Origin: JBGZFC01 sp964631255
GTDB lineage: Bacteria; Bacteroidota; Bacteroidia; Bacteroidales; Dysgonomonadaceae
Direction of reading: 5' to 3'
DNA: 38,007 nucleotides
NCBI GenBank assembly: GCA_964631255.1
Contig: CAZVWS010000017.1
Span: 1-38,007, forward strand
Positions 8,268 through 17,631 of this stretch are shown here, piece by piece (the first letter of the stretch is position 1; every line of letters starts with the position of its first letter). The notes under the pieces are model-generated. The model saw only the letters and a list, made by a program, of their open reading frames with translations, had not been told where the DNA came from and did no database searches. Both the position numbers and the translations under genes were made by a program.

Positions 8268-8936
8268 TTATTTATCAAAATGGTGGTCGTCCCAATACTT
8301 GGAGAAGACATGCCCCCAACGAAATCCCAATCGCTTAAACTCTTTAACCACAACATGATTGGGATGCAACGTGCCATTGATTGTGGTGTCGGAGACTGCT
8401 CCGGCAGGTTGGTTAGGACGATCGACTTTTTTCCATCTCAACGGATTAAACCGCGGATTGATATCTATTGCCATGCCCCGAGCATGCTTTGAGTAGGAAA
8501 TATTGCGATAGCAAAAGCTGTACGTGTTGTTGTCGTCCATCGAAAGATTGTCATCCCAGTTGTAATGCACAATTGGGATGGCTTTTTCTATCACGAAATT
8601 ATTCTCTAACATAAACACGAACATCGATTGAATCTCCTTTTCAATCTTTTTGTTTGTCAAGATTTGTCCACGGTGAATTTTTCCGTCGGTCGATTGATAC
8701 ACCACATCAAACAAAACCAATTGGTCGATAACCGATTTTGGTGCCTTTGTACCTGCTATTGCCTCCTCAAAAGTGTAGTTGGCATCTACTATTGTATCGT
8801 TTTGGCAGACTTGGAAAGTGTTGTCAATTGTTGTTTCATTCACGTGTTCAGTTGTCGGCTTGGTACCGGCTGTGCACGAAACCAAATGGGCGAAAAACAG
8901 AATCGGCAGAAACCCATATTTTATCCTATTCCGCAT
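8268..8936 (-). CDS. M15-family peptidase (D-Ala-D-Ala carboxypeptidase-like) lipoprotein
   Basis: A 222-residue exported protein on the minus strand. Signal peptide with lipobox FFAHLVSC (Cys at residue 21) suggests a lipoprotein. The catalytic domain is C-terminal: SKHARGMAIDIN matches the SxHxxGxAxD zinc motif of M15 (VanY/M15C) enzymes, and GFRWGHVFSKYWDDHHF supplies the last zinc histidine. Enzymes of this family trim peptidoglycan peptides. The linker between lipobox and domain is rich in Thr/Asn. It starts 18 bases downstream of dnaX on the same strand and may be co-transcribed with it. Confidence 0.88.
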   Translation of the reverse strand: MRNRIKYGFLPILFFAHLVSCTAGTKPTTEHVNETTIDNTFQVCQNDTIVDANYTFEEAIAGTKAPKSVIDQLVLFDVVYQSTDGKIHRGQILTNKKIEKEIQSMFVFMLENNFVIEKAIPIVHYNWDDNLSMDDNNTYSFCYRNISYSKHARGMAIDINPRFNPLRWKKVDRPNQPAGAVSDTTINGTLHPNHVVVKEFKRLGFRWGHVFSKYWDDHHFDK

Positions 8937-8954
8937 ACTTCTATTGTTGGTTAA

Positions 8955-10742
8955 TTAGCTCAATTCCAGCCCAAACTCATCCGATAGCTTTTGTAGAGCC
9001 GGGTTTTGTTTTACCAACTCATCAAACATATCTCTCGGTGTCATGGCTTTCTTGGGCAATTTGGTTTCGATAATTTCTATTGCCATGGTAATGCTGTCGT
9101 TGCGTAATTTTTCGCGAAGAAACGTAAGGATAGAAAGGCTGTTCTCTTCAAAAAAGTTTTTGTTTATCTCGTTGCCCACTTCAATCTTGAAGACTGTGTC
9201 GCTCTGCGGAATAGGTTGGTAGATTGCCATGGCGTTTTTTAGCAAAATTTCTTCGTTGAGCGTGCCCATGTATTCTTCCCAAGCGGCTGCAAGTTGTTCC
9301 TTTGTAAATGGGCTGTTTTTGGTTGTTTTTACCTCCTCTGTAACTTCTGCCACAACCGAATGTTCGTTTTGTCCTAAAGAGGACAACGATACGCCCAAAT
9401 CCGAAGCATTACCCGATGTGAGTTTTACTTTCGTGGGCTTTTCGGGTGTGGCATTATTTGGCTCGGTGGCTTTGGGAGAATGGTTTGTAGCTGTTTTTCG
9501 CGGCTCTTGTTGCGGTTGTTGTTCAACAATTTTCTGAATTGGTGCGTTCGCAACAGCTCTGTCGTCCGAAGTCTGTTCTTTTTTAGGCGTTTTATCTATG
9601 GGTTTTATTTCCGTTTTTTTTTCTTCGGTTTGGGTTTTATTGGGTGCGTTGTCCGACAATTGGCACAATTTTATCAAAGTTAGTTCCAGCAGCAGCCGTT
9701 TATTTTTGCTCAACCGGTACTGCAAATCGCACTCGTTGCCAATTTCTATGGCTTGGTATAGAAACGCGTTACTGCAAAGTTTGGCAGTCTCTATGTATCG
9801 GTCGCGAATGGAAGAGCCCACTTCAAAAAGTTGGGCCGTTGCCACATCCTTGCACACCAATAAGTCTCTGAAGTGCGATGTAAGACCGCTTACAATAAAT
9901 TGTCCTTCAAAACCTCTGTTCAAAATATCATTCAGTACGAGTAAACAATTGACTACGTCATTGTCTAAAATAGCATTGGTCAGTTTGAAAAAATATTCAT
10001 AATCCAATACGTTTAGATGCTCAATTACAGAGCTGTAGGTTACATTGCCTGTCGTGTAGCTTACCGATTGGTCAAAAATGGATAGTGCGTCGCGCATACC
10101 TCCGTCGGCTTTTTGTGCGATAATATTGAGAGCTTCGGGTTCTACCGACACGTTTTCCTCTTTTGCCACAAACATCAGATGGTTCACGATGTCGGAAATG
10201 CTGATGCGATTGAAATCGTAAACCTGACAACGCGACAAGATAGTGGGGATGATCTTGTGCTTCTCGGTTGTTGCCAACACAAAAATGGCGTGTGCCGGCG
10301 GTTCTTCCAATGTTTTTAAAAAAGAGTTGAACGCCGAAGGCGAAAGCATGTGCACCTCATCTATAATATATACTTTGTATTTTCCTATTTGTGGCGGTAT
10401 GCGTACTTGGTCTATCAGTGCGCGTATGTCATCTACCCCATTGTTGGAGGCGGCATCCAGTTCGTGGATATTGTACGAGCGTTGTTCGTTAAATGCCACA
10501 CAACTTTCGCATTGGTTGCAAGCATCGTGCTCTGGGGTGGGGTTGAGGCAGTTGATGGTTTTTGCAAAAATACGGGCACAAGTAGTTTTGCCAACACCGC
10601 GCGGGCCGGCAAACAGATAGGCGTGAGCCAGTTTATTGCCCGAGATTGCATTTCTCAAGGTGGTAACCAGCGCCTCTTGTCCCACTACCGAGCGGAAGGT
10701 GGAAGGTCTGTATTTTCGTGCCGATACGATATAATTATCCAT
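8955..10742 (-). CDS. dnaX: DNA polymerase III subunit gamma/tau
   Basis: A 595-residue clamp-loader ATPase. Walker A GPRGVGKTT (residues 46-54), a zinc site (Cys65, Cys75, Cys78, Cys81), Walker B YIIDEVHML and the sensor SRC motif (LSRCQ) are all present. The C-terminal third is a low-complexity Lys/Thr/Pro/Glu linker, then a tau-like domain ending ELVKQNPALQKLSDEFGLELS. The frame is open 28 codons further upstream, but MDNYIVSARKYRPSTF at 10742 is the normal family N-terminus, and two -7 boxes lie at 10765-10780, inside the extension, so I start at 10742. I did not see a convincing slippery heptamer for gamma production. Confidence 0.96.
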   Translation of the reverse strand: MDNYIVSARKYRPSTFRSVVGQEALVTTLRNAISGNKLAHAYLFAGPRGVGKTTCARIFAKTINCLNPTPEHDACNQCESCVAFNEQRSYNIHELDAASNNGVDDIRALIDQVRIPPQIGKYKVYIIDEVHMLSPSAFNSFLKTLEEPPAHAIFVLATTEKHKIIPTILSRCQVYDFNRISISDIVNHLMFVAKEENVSVEPEALNIIAQKADGGMRDALSIFDQSVSYTTGNVTYSSVIEHLNVLDYEYFFKLTNAILDNDVVNCLLVLNDILNRGFEGQFIVSGLTSHFRDLLVCKDVATAQLFEVGSSIRDRYIETAKLCSNAFLYQAIEIGNECDLQYRLSKNKRLLLELTLIKLCQLSDNAPNKTQTEEKKTEIKPIDKTPKKEQTSDDRAVANAPIQKIVEQQPQQEPRKTATNHSPKATEPNNATPEKPTKVKLTSGNASDLGVSLSSLGQNEHSVVAEVTEEVKTTKNSPFTKEQLAAAWEEYMGTLNEEILLKNAMAIYQPIPQSDTVFKIEVGNEINKNFFEENSLSILTFLREKLRNDSITMAIEIIETKLPKKAMTPRDMFDELVKQNPALQKLSDEFGLELS

Positions 10743-10764
10743 TTCTTTGAACTGTTTATTACGA

Positions 10765-10780
10765 CAAATGTACAAAAATA
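10765..10780 (-). promoter_or_regulatory. Candidate -7 boxes for dnaX
   Basis: Read on the minus strand, two overlapping-style matches to the Bacteroidetes -7 consensus TAnnTTTG occur: TACATTTG (10772-10765) and TATTTTTG (10780-10773). They lie 23 and 31 bases before the dnaX ATG. No good -33 box is visible, so the call is tentative. Confidence 0.5.
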
Positions 10781-10879
10781 AATCGTTTTTAGAAAAATAT
10801 CTGCACGAACCATTTTTTATAACCAAATTTATTATAATTTTACATGCGGATAGTTTCGTTATTTAAATGGATGGGGACA

Positions 10880-11866
10880 ATGAAGATGAAAAATTTTACA
10901 TGGCAACTGTTTACGATGATTTTCGTTTTACTCGTCGGTTTCTCGTGCTTGTCGAGTAAAAAAACACAATCCGATAGGTCGGAGGAGGAAATTCTATTAT
11001 CGGAAAACACCGTTGTGCCGGATACTTTCATGTTGCCCGCCATACCCGAAAATATGACCAATGCCGAGGTCAGAGCGCAATACTTGGTAATGCACTATTG
11101 GGATAGATTTGATTTTTCTGATACCATACTCGTGCAACGTCCCGAAATAACGGAACAGGCCTTTGTCGATTATATTAATATTTTAGCCTACGTATCACCC
11201 CAATTTTCTGAAAAATCATTACAATACACGTTAGAAAAAGCTGCGATAAAAAAATCGACCTACAAACAATTTATTTCCTTTTTTGAAAAATATCTGTACG
11301 AAGGCAATTCGCCTTTCAGAAACGAAGAATTCTATATCCATGTATTGAAGCGATTGGTAAAATCCGAATTGCTCGGAGAAGTGGAGAAACAAAAATACCA
11401 ATTCCAACTGGATATGTCTAACAAAAACAGACCGATGCAGAAAGCGACAGATTTTCTGTACACGTTGGCTTCGGGTAAATCACTATCCATGCATAGTATC
11501 CAAAGCGAATACCTGATAATTCTATTTTCGAATCCCGGATGCGATGCTTGCAGCCACGTGGTGAGACAATTGCAAACTTCGTCTGTTTTGCAATCTGCCT
11601 TTTCACACAATTCGCCAACTCGCACCATGCTCACCATACTTACCGTGTATCCCGATCACGATTTGCAATTGTGGAGAAATCATTTGCCGGCACTTCCACC
11701 CAATTGGATAAATGCTTACGACAAAAATAGTAACATTACAAAACAAAAACTATACGATTTAAAATACATACCATCCATCTATCTGCTCGATAGAAACAAA
11801 AAAGTCATATTAAAAGATGCATCTGTACAAAGTGTCGAAAATTTCTTCACTTCCTCCATCCGATAA
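10880..11866 (+). CDS. DUF5106-type lipoprotein with C-terminal thioredoxin-like domain
   Basis: About 328 residues from ATG 10880. A lipoprotein signal (MIFVLLVGFSC, Cys at residue 23) is followed by a helical region (about residues 55-190) of the kind found in Bacteroidetes DUF5106 proteins. A thioredoxin-like domain then carries CDAC at about residues 221-224 (FSNPGCDACSH), consistent with an envelope redox protein. The frame is open from an ATG at 10844, but that would put 34 residues before the lipid cysteine. ATG 10880 or 10886 gives a normal lipoprotein signal. It is divergent from dnaX. A second thioredoxin-fold protein is encoded downstream, which suggests a small envelope thiol module. 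The DUF assignment is by pattern recall, not by a profile search. Confidence 0.75.
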   Translation: MKMKNFTWQLFTMIFVLLVGFSCLSSKKTQSDRSEEEILLSENTVVPDTFMLPAIPENMTNAEVRAQYLVMHYWDRFDFSDTILVQRPEITEQAFVDYINILAYVSPQFSEKSLQYTLEKAAIKKSTYKQFISFFEKYLYEGNSPFRNEEFYIHVLKRLVKSELLGEVEKQKYQFQLDMSNKNRPMQKATDFLYTLASGKSLSMHSIQSEYLIILFSNPGCDACSHVVRQLQTSSVLQSAFSHNSPTRTMLTILTVYPDHDLQLWRNHLPALPPNWINAYDKNSNITKQKLYDLKYIPSIYLLDRNKKVILKDASVQSVENFFTSSIR

Positions 11867-12234
11867 ATAATCCGTTTAATTTATTAAAAATGGTCTGATT
11901 ACACCTTTGCAAACAAAGAAAATCATCTATGTTTTATCTCATTATGTTGAAAAAAGATTTTTTTTGAAGGCGTATCGGGTTGAATTGGGGAAATTTTCGC
12001 CAGTATGATATTTTTGTTAAATAACAGAATATCAAATAAATAGATTGGCGCCCCAACAGTTATTAACATATAAAAGGGAAGTTTTTGTGTCAAAAAACAC
12101 CTACATCCAAAAAAGTGAGCTACTTTTGCAGCCGTAAAAACAACCATCTGATAATGATGCTGTTTTTATTTTTATTCGTCTCACAATTAAAATTTCAAGA
12201 GGAATAAAACTTAGTATTCACCAAAATTAAATGT
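11867..12234. other. Intergenic region with a candidate -7 box
   Basis: No convincing coding frame. The only regulatory signal I see is TACTTTTG at 12121-12128, a match to TAnnTTTG about 107 bases before the ATG at 12235, without a well-spaced -33 partner. A short inverted repeat TGTTAAATAACA lies near 12015-12026. The rest is AT-rich sequence that I cannot interpret. Confidence 0.4.
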
Positions 12235-12729
12235 ATGAAGTATGTAAACTTTTGCCTGATTGTAATCGTCTCGCTTATATTTACTTCGAGTTCAAACAAA
12301 AAAAAGAGTGCTTCCGTAGGTTATTATCCCGGAGAACAATTGCCAAACATGGTGTTTCGCGGGTTGGAAGACGAACAGCAATTCGAATTAAACGATTATA
12401 AAGGGAAAAAAGTGGTATTGAATTTTTGGGCTGCATACGATGCCAATTCGAGAGCGAAAAACGTACAGTTGCACAATTTTTTGAAGAAAAATTACCCCGA
12501 TGTAACATTGGTATCCATCTCGTTGGATGAAAACCAAAACGTTTTCGAAAAAACCCTCCATTTAGATAATATCGGTTTAGAAAATCAGTTTTGCGAAGTG
12601 AAGGGAACTCAATCCGAAATTTATAAAAACTTCCGATTGAAAGAAAAATTCAAAAACTACTTGTTGGATGAAAACGGTATGATTACGGCAATAGAGCTGA
12701 CACCCGAAAAATTACAAAATCTACTCTAA
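12235..12729 (+). CDS. TlpA-like thioredoxin-fold protein lacking the CxxC motif
   Basis: A 164-residue exported protein with a TlpA/AhpC-like fold: YPGEQLPNMVFRGL, then FELNDYKGKKVVLNFWAAYDANSRAKN, VTLVSISLDEN, and a final LLDENGMITA strand. Where TlpA-type reductases have WCxxC, this protein has AYDANSR, so it has no redox cysteine pair. The signal peptide ends FTSSSNKKK, where lipoprotein relatives would have Cys, so it is probably secreted or anchored without lipid. The only cysteines are Cys7 and one near residue 122. The function is therefore more likely binding or scaffolding than disulfide exchange. A strong terminator follows 18 bases after the stop. Confidence 0.75.
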   Translation: MKYVNFCLIVIVSLIFTSSSNKKKSASVGYYPGEQLPNMVFRGLEDEQQFELNDYKGKKVVLNFWAAYDANSRAKNVQLHNFLKKNYPDVTLVSISLDENQNVFEKTLHLDNIGLENQFCEVKGTQSEIYKNFRLKEKFKNYLLDENGMITAIELTPEKLQNLL

Positions 12730-12747
12730 GTAGATGAATATGAATAT

Positions 12748-12799
12748 AAAAAACTGCCCGAATGCTGGAGTGAAACACGCTCCCTCGGGCAGTTTTTTT
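12748..12799 (+). terminator. Rho-independent terminator
   Basis: Near-perfect stem with arms AAAACTGCCCGA and TCGGGCAGTTTT around a loop that itself can pair, followed by T7 (12793-12799). It lies just after the TlpA-like gene and is the clearest terminator in the window. Confidence 0.9.
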
Positions 12800-12899
12800 A
12801 TCCCCCTGCAACGAAAAGCTAAACCAAACTTAATTTTCTCGCAAATGATTTGTAATTAACCTAAATCGAGTTAAATTGTCAATTTTAGTGGCGAAGAAA

Positions 12900-12929
12900 C
12901 TTGTTTATTTTATATTATTATTAACTTTG
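12900..12929 (+). promoter_or_regulatory. Bacteroidetes-type promoter for the C25 protease gene
   Basis: TAACTTTG at 12922-12929 matches the -7 consensus TAnnTTTG, and CTTG at 12900-12903 fits the -33 element (TTTG) with an 18-base spacer. Transcription would start near 12936, giving a leader of about 235 bases before ATG 13171. The leader contains no evident coding frame. Confidence 0.65.
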
Positions 12930-13170
12930 CATTTCGTATTTCAATGAAATTGTGGTATTGGGTAAGCAAATGGCTTGTAGCAATAAAACAAATGAGTTGA
13001 GTTTCGTAACAATGAGTCTTTTGCGATAAATATTTCCGAAGCCAAAATAATGTATTAGAAATAACAATAATACCTTTACTGAATTTTAAAAATCAACAGA
13101 ATATTGAACTTACAAATTATTGCATAACCTCAAAATTTATCTATATTTTTCTAATTTAATAAATCAATTA

Positions 13171-16100
13171 ATGAAAAAAATTTCTTTCACTTTCTTGTTT
13201 GTTGTCCTTCTTGTGGGCAACTTACTTGCATCAACTCAAAAATGGGTTGGTATAAACAATTCGTCGCCATCCAAACCGGTGGTAACGTTAGTGTCGGGAA
13301 CAGATAACCATTCGGTTATCAAAGTTTCTTTGAACGGTTATTTTACCGAGAATGTATCTACTCCAAAAGGAGAAGCGGTTACCATCAGCGTACCGGGTAC
13401 ATCTACCATGTTAGAAAAAGGTAATCCCGAATTGCCTTACGTAACTACATCATTGATAATTCCGGACAGAGCCAATATGGTTGTGAACGTGTTGTCGTCT
13501 AAGTTTACAGATTATGAAAATATCGAAGTTGCACCTTCCAAAGGTAGCTTTACACGCGATATTTTACCATCAACTGTACCTTACACATACAGCAATCAAT
13601 ACCAAGTAAATGAGTTCTTCCCTGCGTTACAAACAGAAATGTACGACCCATTTATTTTGAGAGATTTGCGTGGACAATCGGTAGTTATCAAACCTTTCAC
13701 TTACAATCCTGTAACAAAAACTCTTCGTGTTTACCACGAAATGGTTGTTGAGGTAAAAGCCGAAGGCGTTAATATGAAAAATGCCAGAGAAGCTGCCAAT
13801 GTAGAAAAAATAGATGGTGAATTTTACAATATCTACCAAGATCAATTCCTTAACTTTGCAAACGTTGCAAAATATACTCCCATTGTAGAATACGGAAAAA
13901 TGCTTGTAGTGAGCCATCCCGATTTCATGGAAGCAATGCAACCATTTGTAAACTGGAAAAACAGCATCGGTATCGAAACCGAAATGGTTAGCTCTGCCGA
14001 AGTTGGAACAACTGCTGCTCAAATCAAAACTTACGTACAAAACTACTACAACACAAATGGATTAACATTCTTGTTGCTTGTAGGCGATAGCCAACACTTG
14101 CCTCCACTAATTGGCGGCGGATTGGGCGGACACTCAGACATCGCGTTTGCTTATGTAACCGGTAACGACCGCTACCCCGAATTTTTGGTAGGACGTTTCT
14201 CTGTAGAAACTGCACAACACGCGCAAACAATGGTAGACCGTACTATCCAGTACGAAAAAACACCAAATGCTGGTAACGATTGGTTCAAAAAAGGTATCGG
14301 TATTGCTTCGCAAGAAGGTCCCGGCGATAACAACGAGTACGACTATCAACACTTGCGCGTTATCAGAAACAAATTGTTAGGTTACACTTACACATCTGTT
14401 GCCGAGCTTTACGAAGGTAGCCAAGGTGGCGAAGATGCATCAGGTCATCCATCGGCTGCTATGGTTGTATCAAATGTAAACACCGGAGCTTCTGTTATCA
14501 ACTACATTGGTCACGGTTCTTCCAATGCATGGTCAACTTCAGGTTTCTCAAACAACCACATCACTTCACTTACCAACAACGAAAAATGGCCATTTATCTG
14601 GTCAGTAGCTTGTGTGAACGGAGAATTTGTTGGAAAAACTTGTTTCGCCGAAGCATGGACTCGCGCATCAAACAACAATGGACCAACAGGTGCCATTGCA
14701 ACTTATATGTCAACTATCAACCAACCTTGGGTACAACCTATGAGAGCGCAAGACGAAATGAACGATCTTTTGGTTGAAGCACAACAAAACAACATCAAAC
14801 GTACGTATGCCGGTATCTCTTATAGCGGTTCTATGAAAATGATTGATGGTTATGGAGCTGGTGGTAACGCAACTGCCGATACTTGGGTAATCTTTGGTGA
14901 CCCATCGGTAATGGTTCGTACAGATGTTCCTACTCAGTTGCAAGCAAATCACCCCGAAGTATTGTTCCTTGGCTCATCTGAACCATTCAACGTAACAACT
15001 GATAACGGTGCACGCGCTACGCTTTCTAAAAATGGTGAAATTTTGGCTACCTCATTGGTAGAAAATGGTACAGCAACTCTTAATTTCGATCCAATCGTTG
15101 CTCCCGAACCAATCGTTCTTACCGTTACTGCTTACAACAAAATACCTTATATCGTAGAATTGACTCCGATACCTGCCGATGGTCCATACGTAGTGGTTCC
15201 CGGCGATGGTGGTGTTGAACTTGCCGGCGACGGTGTTTTGAGCTATGGCGAAACAACAGGCTTGACATTGAAACTTAAAAATATTGGAGCACAAACTACT
15301 AACGGAAACGTATCGGTAACTATCAGCTCTGAAAATCCAAAAGTTACTATCGGTACAGCTACTGCAAGCGTAAATGCTATTGCTGCAGGACAAACAGCTA
15401 ACGCTACCGGTTTCAATATTACTGTAAACAACGCAGTAGAAAACGACGAGAAAATCACTTTCAAATATGTTGCTACAGACGGAGCAAAAGCTACTTGGGA
15501 AGGAACTTTCATCTTGACAGCTAAAAAACCAATTGTGGAATATGTAAGCCATAGCTGGGCAGGCTCTTTTGATGCCAACTCTGAACAAGAAATTACGGTT
15601 AATTTCAAAAATAACGGTGGTTTCCAAATCGCTAACGCTTCAGTTGCTTTGACTACTACAGTATCAAACGTAACTATTACTAACGTATCCAATACACTTG
15701 GAACCGTAGCTCCGGGAGAAACTAAACCGGTTAAATTTAAAGTGGCATTTGGAAACGTTGCTACAGACCAACCTGTTCCTTTCAAAGCTACAGTAACAGG
15801 TGACCAAGGCGCTTATACTTCTGATGCTGAATTTGTTTTGGCTAACGAATGTGATATCATCTTCAACTTGAAAGATGGATACGGCGACGGATGGAATGGT
15901 GCTACACTTACTGTTTCTTTCAATAATGGAGCATCTCCTGTAACCATGTCTGTGCCAAGCGGTTCAGCTACTCACGATCAAACTTTAACTGTTGCATCCG
16001 GTGCAGAAGTTACTTTGACTTGGAAAAAAGGCTCTTACGATGCCGAAGTTAGCTTCGAGGTTAAAAACGCAGCAGGTGAAATTCTTTACCAACACGCTGC

Positions 16101-17280
16101 AAACACTGCTATCAACAATGGTGTTTTGACTACTTTCACAAATAATTGTGGAGCAGAGGCAACGGTAGAATGCGAAGCGGTAACTAATGTGGCTGCAAAC
16201 GTATCGGAAGATGGCAATGACGTAACTCTTACTTGGAACAAAGTTTCTGCAGACCAAGGTGGTGGCGATGGAAGTACCCACACAATGACTTACAGCGGTC
16301 CTTTTGCTGACAACTCTGTCGGAATGAATGGTCAAGCAGATTTTGATGTTGCACATAAATTCCCCGCAAGTGAATTGACCAACTATGTAGGTTGGAAAAT
16401 TTCAAAAATAGCATTCGTTCCTGCTGAAGCAAACTGTACTTATTCACTTCGTGCATGGACAGGAGCCAATGGTGATAACATGATTTTAGACCAAGAAATT
16501 CCTAATGTCAATATTTCAGCAGAAAATATTGTAGATGTAACCGGAAATGCTACTATCGTAGCCGGACAAGACCTTTGGGTAGGTTATCGTTGCAATGCAC
16601 TAGCCGGTTTTCCTGCAGGTGTGGATGCCGGTCCGGCAGTAGATGGTAAAGGGAATATGATTAAGTTGGACGGAGTTTGGGATTCATTGTCTAATCTTGC
16701 TTCTACTCTCAATTACAACTGGTGTATAGTTACAACAATCACCAATGCCAAAGGCGAATCGGTAAACATCACTATCGAAGATGCACAAAATCGCGTTTCT
16801 TCCAACAATGCATTGGTTGCTCAAGAAATTGCACCGGTAGCTATGACCATGCCGGCAAGATCTACTTTCACCGGATACAAAGTATATCGCGACAACGAAT
16901 TTTTGGCTGATGTACCTGCAGGTACTACCACTTACTTAGACGAAAACGTTATTTCTGGTCTTTACACCTATTGCGTAACTGCAGTTTATGCTGACCCGGC
17001 TTGCGAATCAGAAAAAGTATGTACTTCTATTACCGGAATCAACGATGTAGAAGGTGTTGCCGGATTAAGAGTATATCCAAATCCTGCTACAGATATTCTG
17101 AATGTACAAGGCGAAAACATCAAAGATGTAATCATGTACAACTCACTTGGTCAAGCAGTGAAAGTAGGAATGATGAACAACCAGATAAACGTATCTACTT
17201 TGAGCAACGGAATCTATTACTTGGTAATCACTACCAACGATAGCAAACGTGCAGTAGAAAAAATTGTTATCAACAAATAA
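13171..17280 (+). CDS. Gingipain-like C25 cysteine protease with type IX secretion sorting domain
   Basis: About 1369 residues. Signal peptide at residues 1-20 (FLFVVLLVGNLLAS). A C25 propeptide follows (with VVIKPFTYNPVTKTLRVYHE), then the catalytic domain, with His448 in NYIGHGSS and Cys481 in SVACVNGEF. The 33-residue spacing equals that of the gingipain His/Cys dyad. Downstream are Ig-like domains (about 630-890), a KDGYGDGWNGA adhesin-type domain (about 895-990), an FnIII domain split by a roughly 160-residue insert (about 1030-1190), and the C-terminal sorting domain starting GLRVYPNPATDILNV (about 1298-1369). The protein should be exported by the Sec system and then by type IX secretion to the cell surface. 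ATG 13171 is chosen over an in-frame ATG at 13120, which would put 17 residues before the signal peptide. Flanked by its own promoter and terminator. Confidence 0.95.
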   Translation: MKKISFTFLFVVLLVGNLLASTQKWVGINNSSPSKPVVTLVSGTDNHSVIKVSLNGYFTENVSTPKGEAVTISVPGTSTMLEKGNPELPYVTTSLIIPDRANMVVNVLSSKFTDYENIEVAPSKGSFTRDILPSTVPYTYSNQYQVNEFFPALQTEMYDPFILRDLRGQSVVIKPFTYNPVTKTLRVYHEMVVEVKAEGVNMKNAREAANVEKIDGEFYNIYQDQFLNFANVAKYTPIVEYGKMLVVSHPDFMEAMQPFVNWKNSIGIETEMVSSAEVGTTAAQIKTYVQNYYNTNGLTFLLLVGDSQHLPPLIGGGLGGHSDIAFAYVTGNDRYPEFLVGRFSVETAQHAQTMVDRTIQYEKTPNAGNDWFKKGIGIASQEGPGDNNEYDYQHLRVIRNKLLGYTYTSVAELYEGSQGGEDASGHPSAAMVVSNVNTGASVINYIGHGSSNAWSTSGFSNNHITSLTNNEKWPFIWSVACVNGEFVGKTCFAEAWTRASNNNGPTGAIATYMSTINQPWVQPMRAQDEMNDLLVEAQQNNIKRTYAGISYSGSMKMIDGYGAGGNATADTWVIFGDPSVMVRTDVPTQLQANHPEVLFLGSSEPFNVTTDNGARATLSKNGEILATSLVENGTATLNFDPIVAPEPIVLTVTAYNKIPYIVELTPIPADGPYVVVPGDGGVELAGDGVLSYGETTGLTLKLKNIGAQTTNGNVSVTISSENPKVTIGTATASVNAIAAGQTANATGFNITVNNAVENDEKITFKYVATDGAKATWEGTFILTAKKPIVEYVSHSWAGSFDANSEQEITVNFKNNGGFQIANASVALTTTVSNVTITNVSNTLGTVAPGETKPVKFKVAFGNVATDQPVPFKATVTGDQGAYTSDAEFVLANECDIIFNLKDGYGDGWNGATLTVSFNNGASPVTMSVPSGSATHDQTLTVASGAEVTLTWKKGSYDAEVSFEVKNAAGEILYQHAANTAINNGVLTTFTNNCGAEATVECEAVTNVAANVSEDGNDVTLTWNKVSADQGGGDGSTHTMTYSGPFADNSVGMNGQADFDVAHKFPASELTNYVGWKISKIAFVPAEANCTYSLRAWTGANGDNMILDQEIPNVNISAENIVDVTGNATIVAGQDLWVGYRCNALAGFPAGVDAGPAVDGKGNMIKLDGVWDSLSNLASTLNYNWCIVTTITNAKGESVNITIEDAQNRVSSNNALVAQEIAPVAMTMPARSTFTGYKVYRDNEFLADVPAGTTTYLDENVISGLYTYCVTAVYADPACESEKVCTSITGINDVEGVAGLRVYPNPATDILNVQGENIKDVIMYNSLGQAVKVGMMNNQINVSTLSNGIYYLVITTNDSKRAVEKIVINK

Positions 17281-17303
17281 CAAGCGTTTTTCAAATATCT
17301 AAG

Positions 17304-17336
17304 AAAGAGGAGTTGCCAAACGGTAACTCCTCTTTT
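17304..17336 (+). terminator. Rho-independent terminator after the C25 protease
   Basis: Stem AAAGAGGAGTTGCC / GGTAACTCCTCTTT (one G-T pair) with an AAAC loop and a short T tract, starting 24 bases after the stop codon. Confidence 0.85.
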
Positions 17337-17498
17337 AGTTACTAAAAGAGCATCAATTTTACCATAATGCCAAACATAAAAAAACGGACAGACAAATAAT
17401 ATCTGTTTCTAATTTGGTAGGTAAATGCAACATATTATTGGAAAAAACGACTAAAAACTGTCAAAAACACCCACCAACGCCGATTTTAACAAAATATT

Positions 17499-17530
17499 TT
17501 TGTTCAATTTACTTTTTCTGCTTTTCTTTG
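17499..17530 (+). promoter_or_regulatory. Candidate promoter for the ECF sigma gene
   Basis: TTTG at 17499-17502 (-33) and TTTCTTTG at 17523-17530 (one mismatch to TAnnTTTG) are 20 bases apart. The predicted leader is about 95 bases. The rest of the 17337-17631 gap shows no coding frame. Confidence 0.5.
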
Positions 17531-17631
17531 CATTTGCAATAAACAATATTATTAAAACTCCAAAAACAAGGATTGCCTATAAGACAAACATTACTCTGAT
17601 AAATTAAATTTTACTATTTAAAAATAAAGTA

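Noticed and set aside
15052..15627. 191-codon minus-strand frame inside the C25 protease
   Set aside because: Cys/Ser-rich shadow of a Gly/Thr-rich beta domain coded on the plus strand; no start or family signals.
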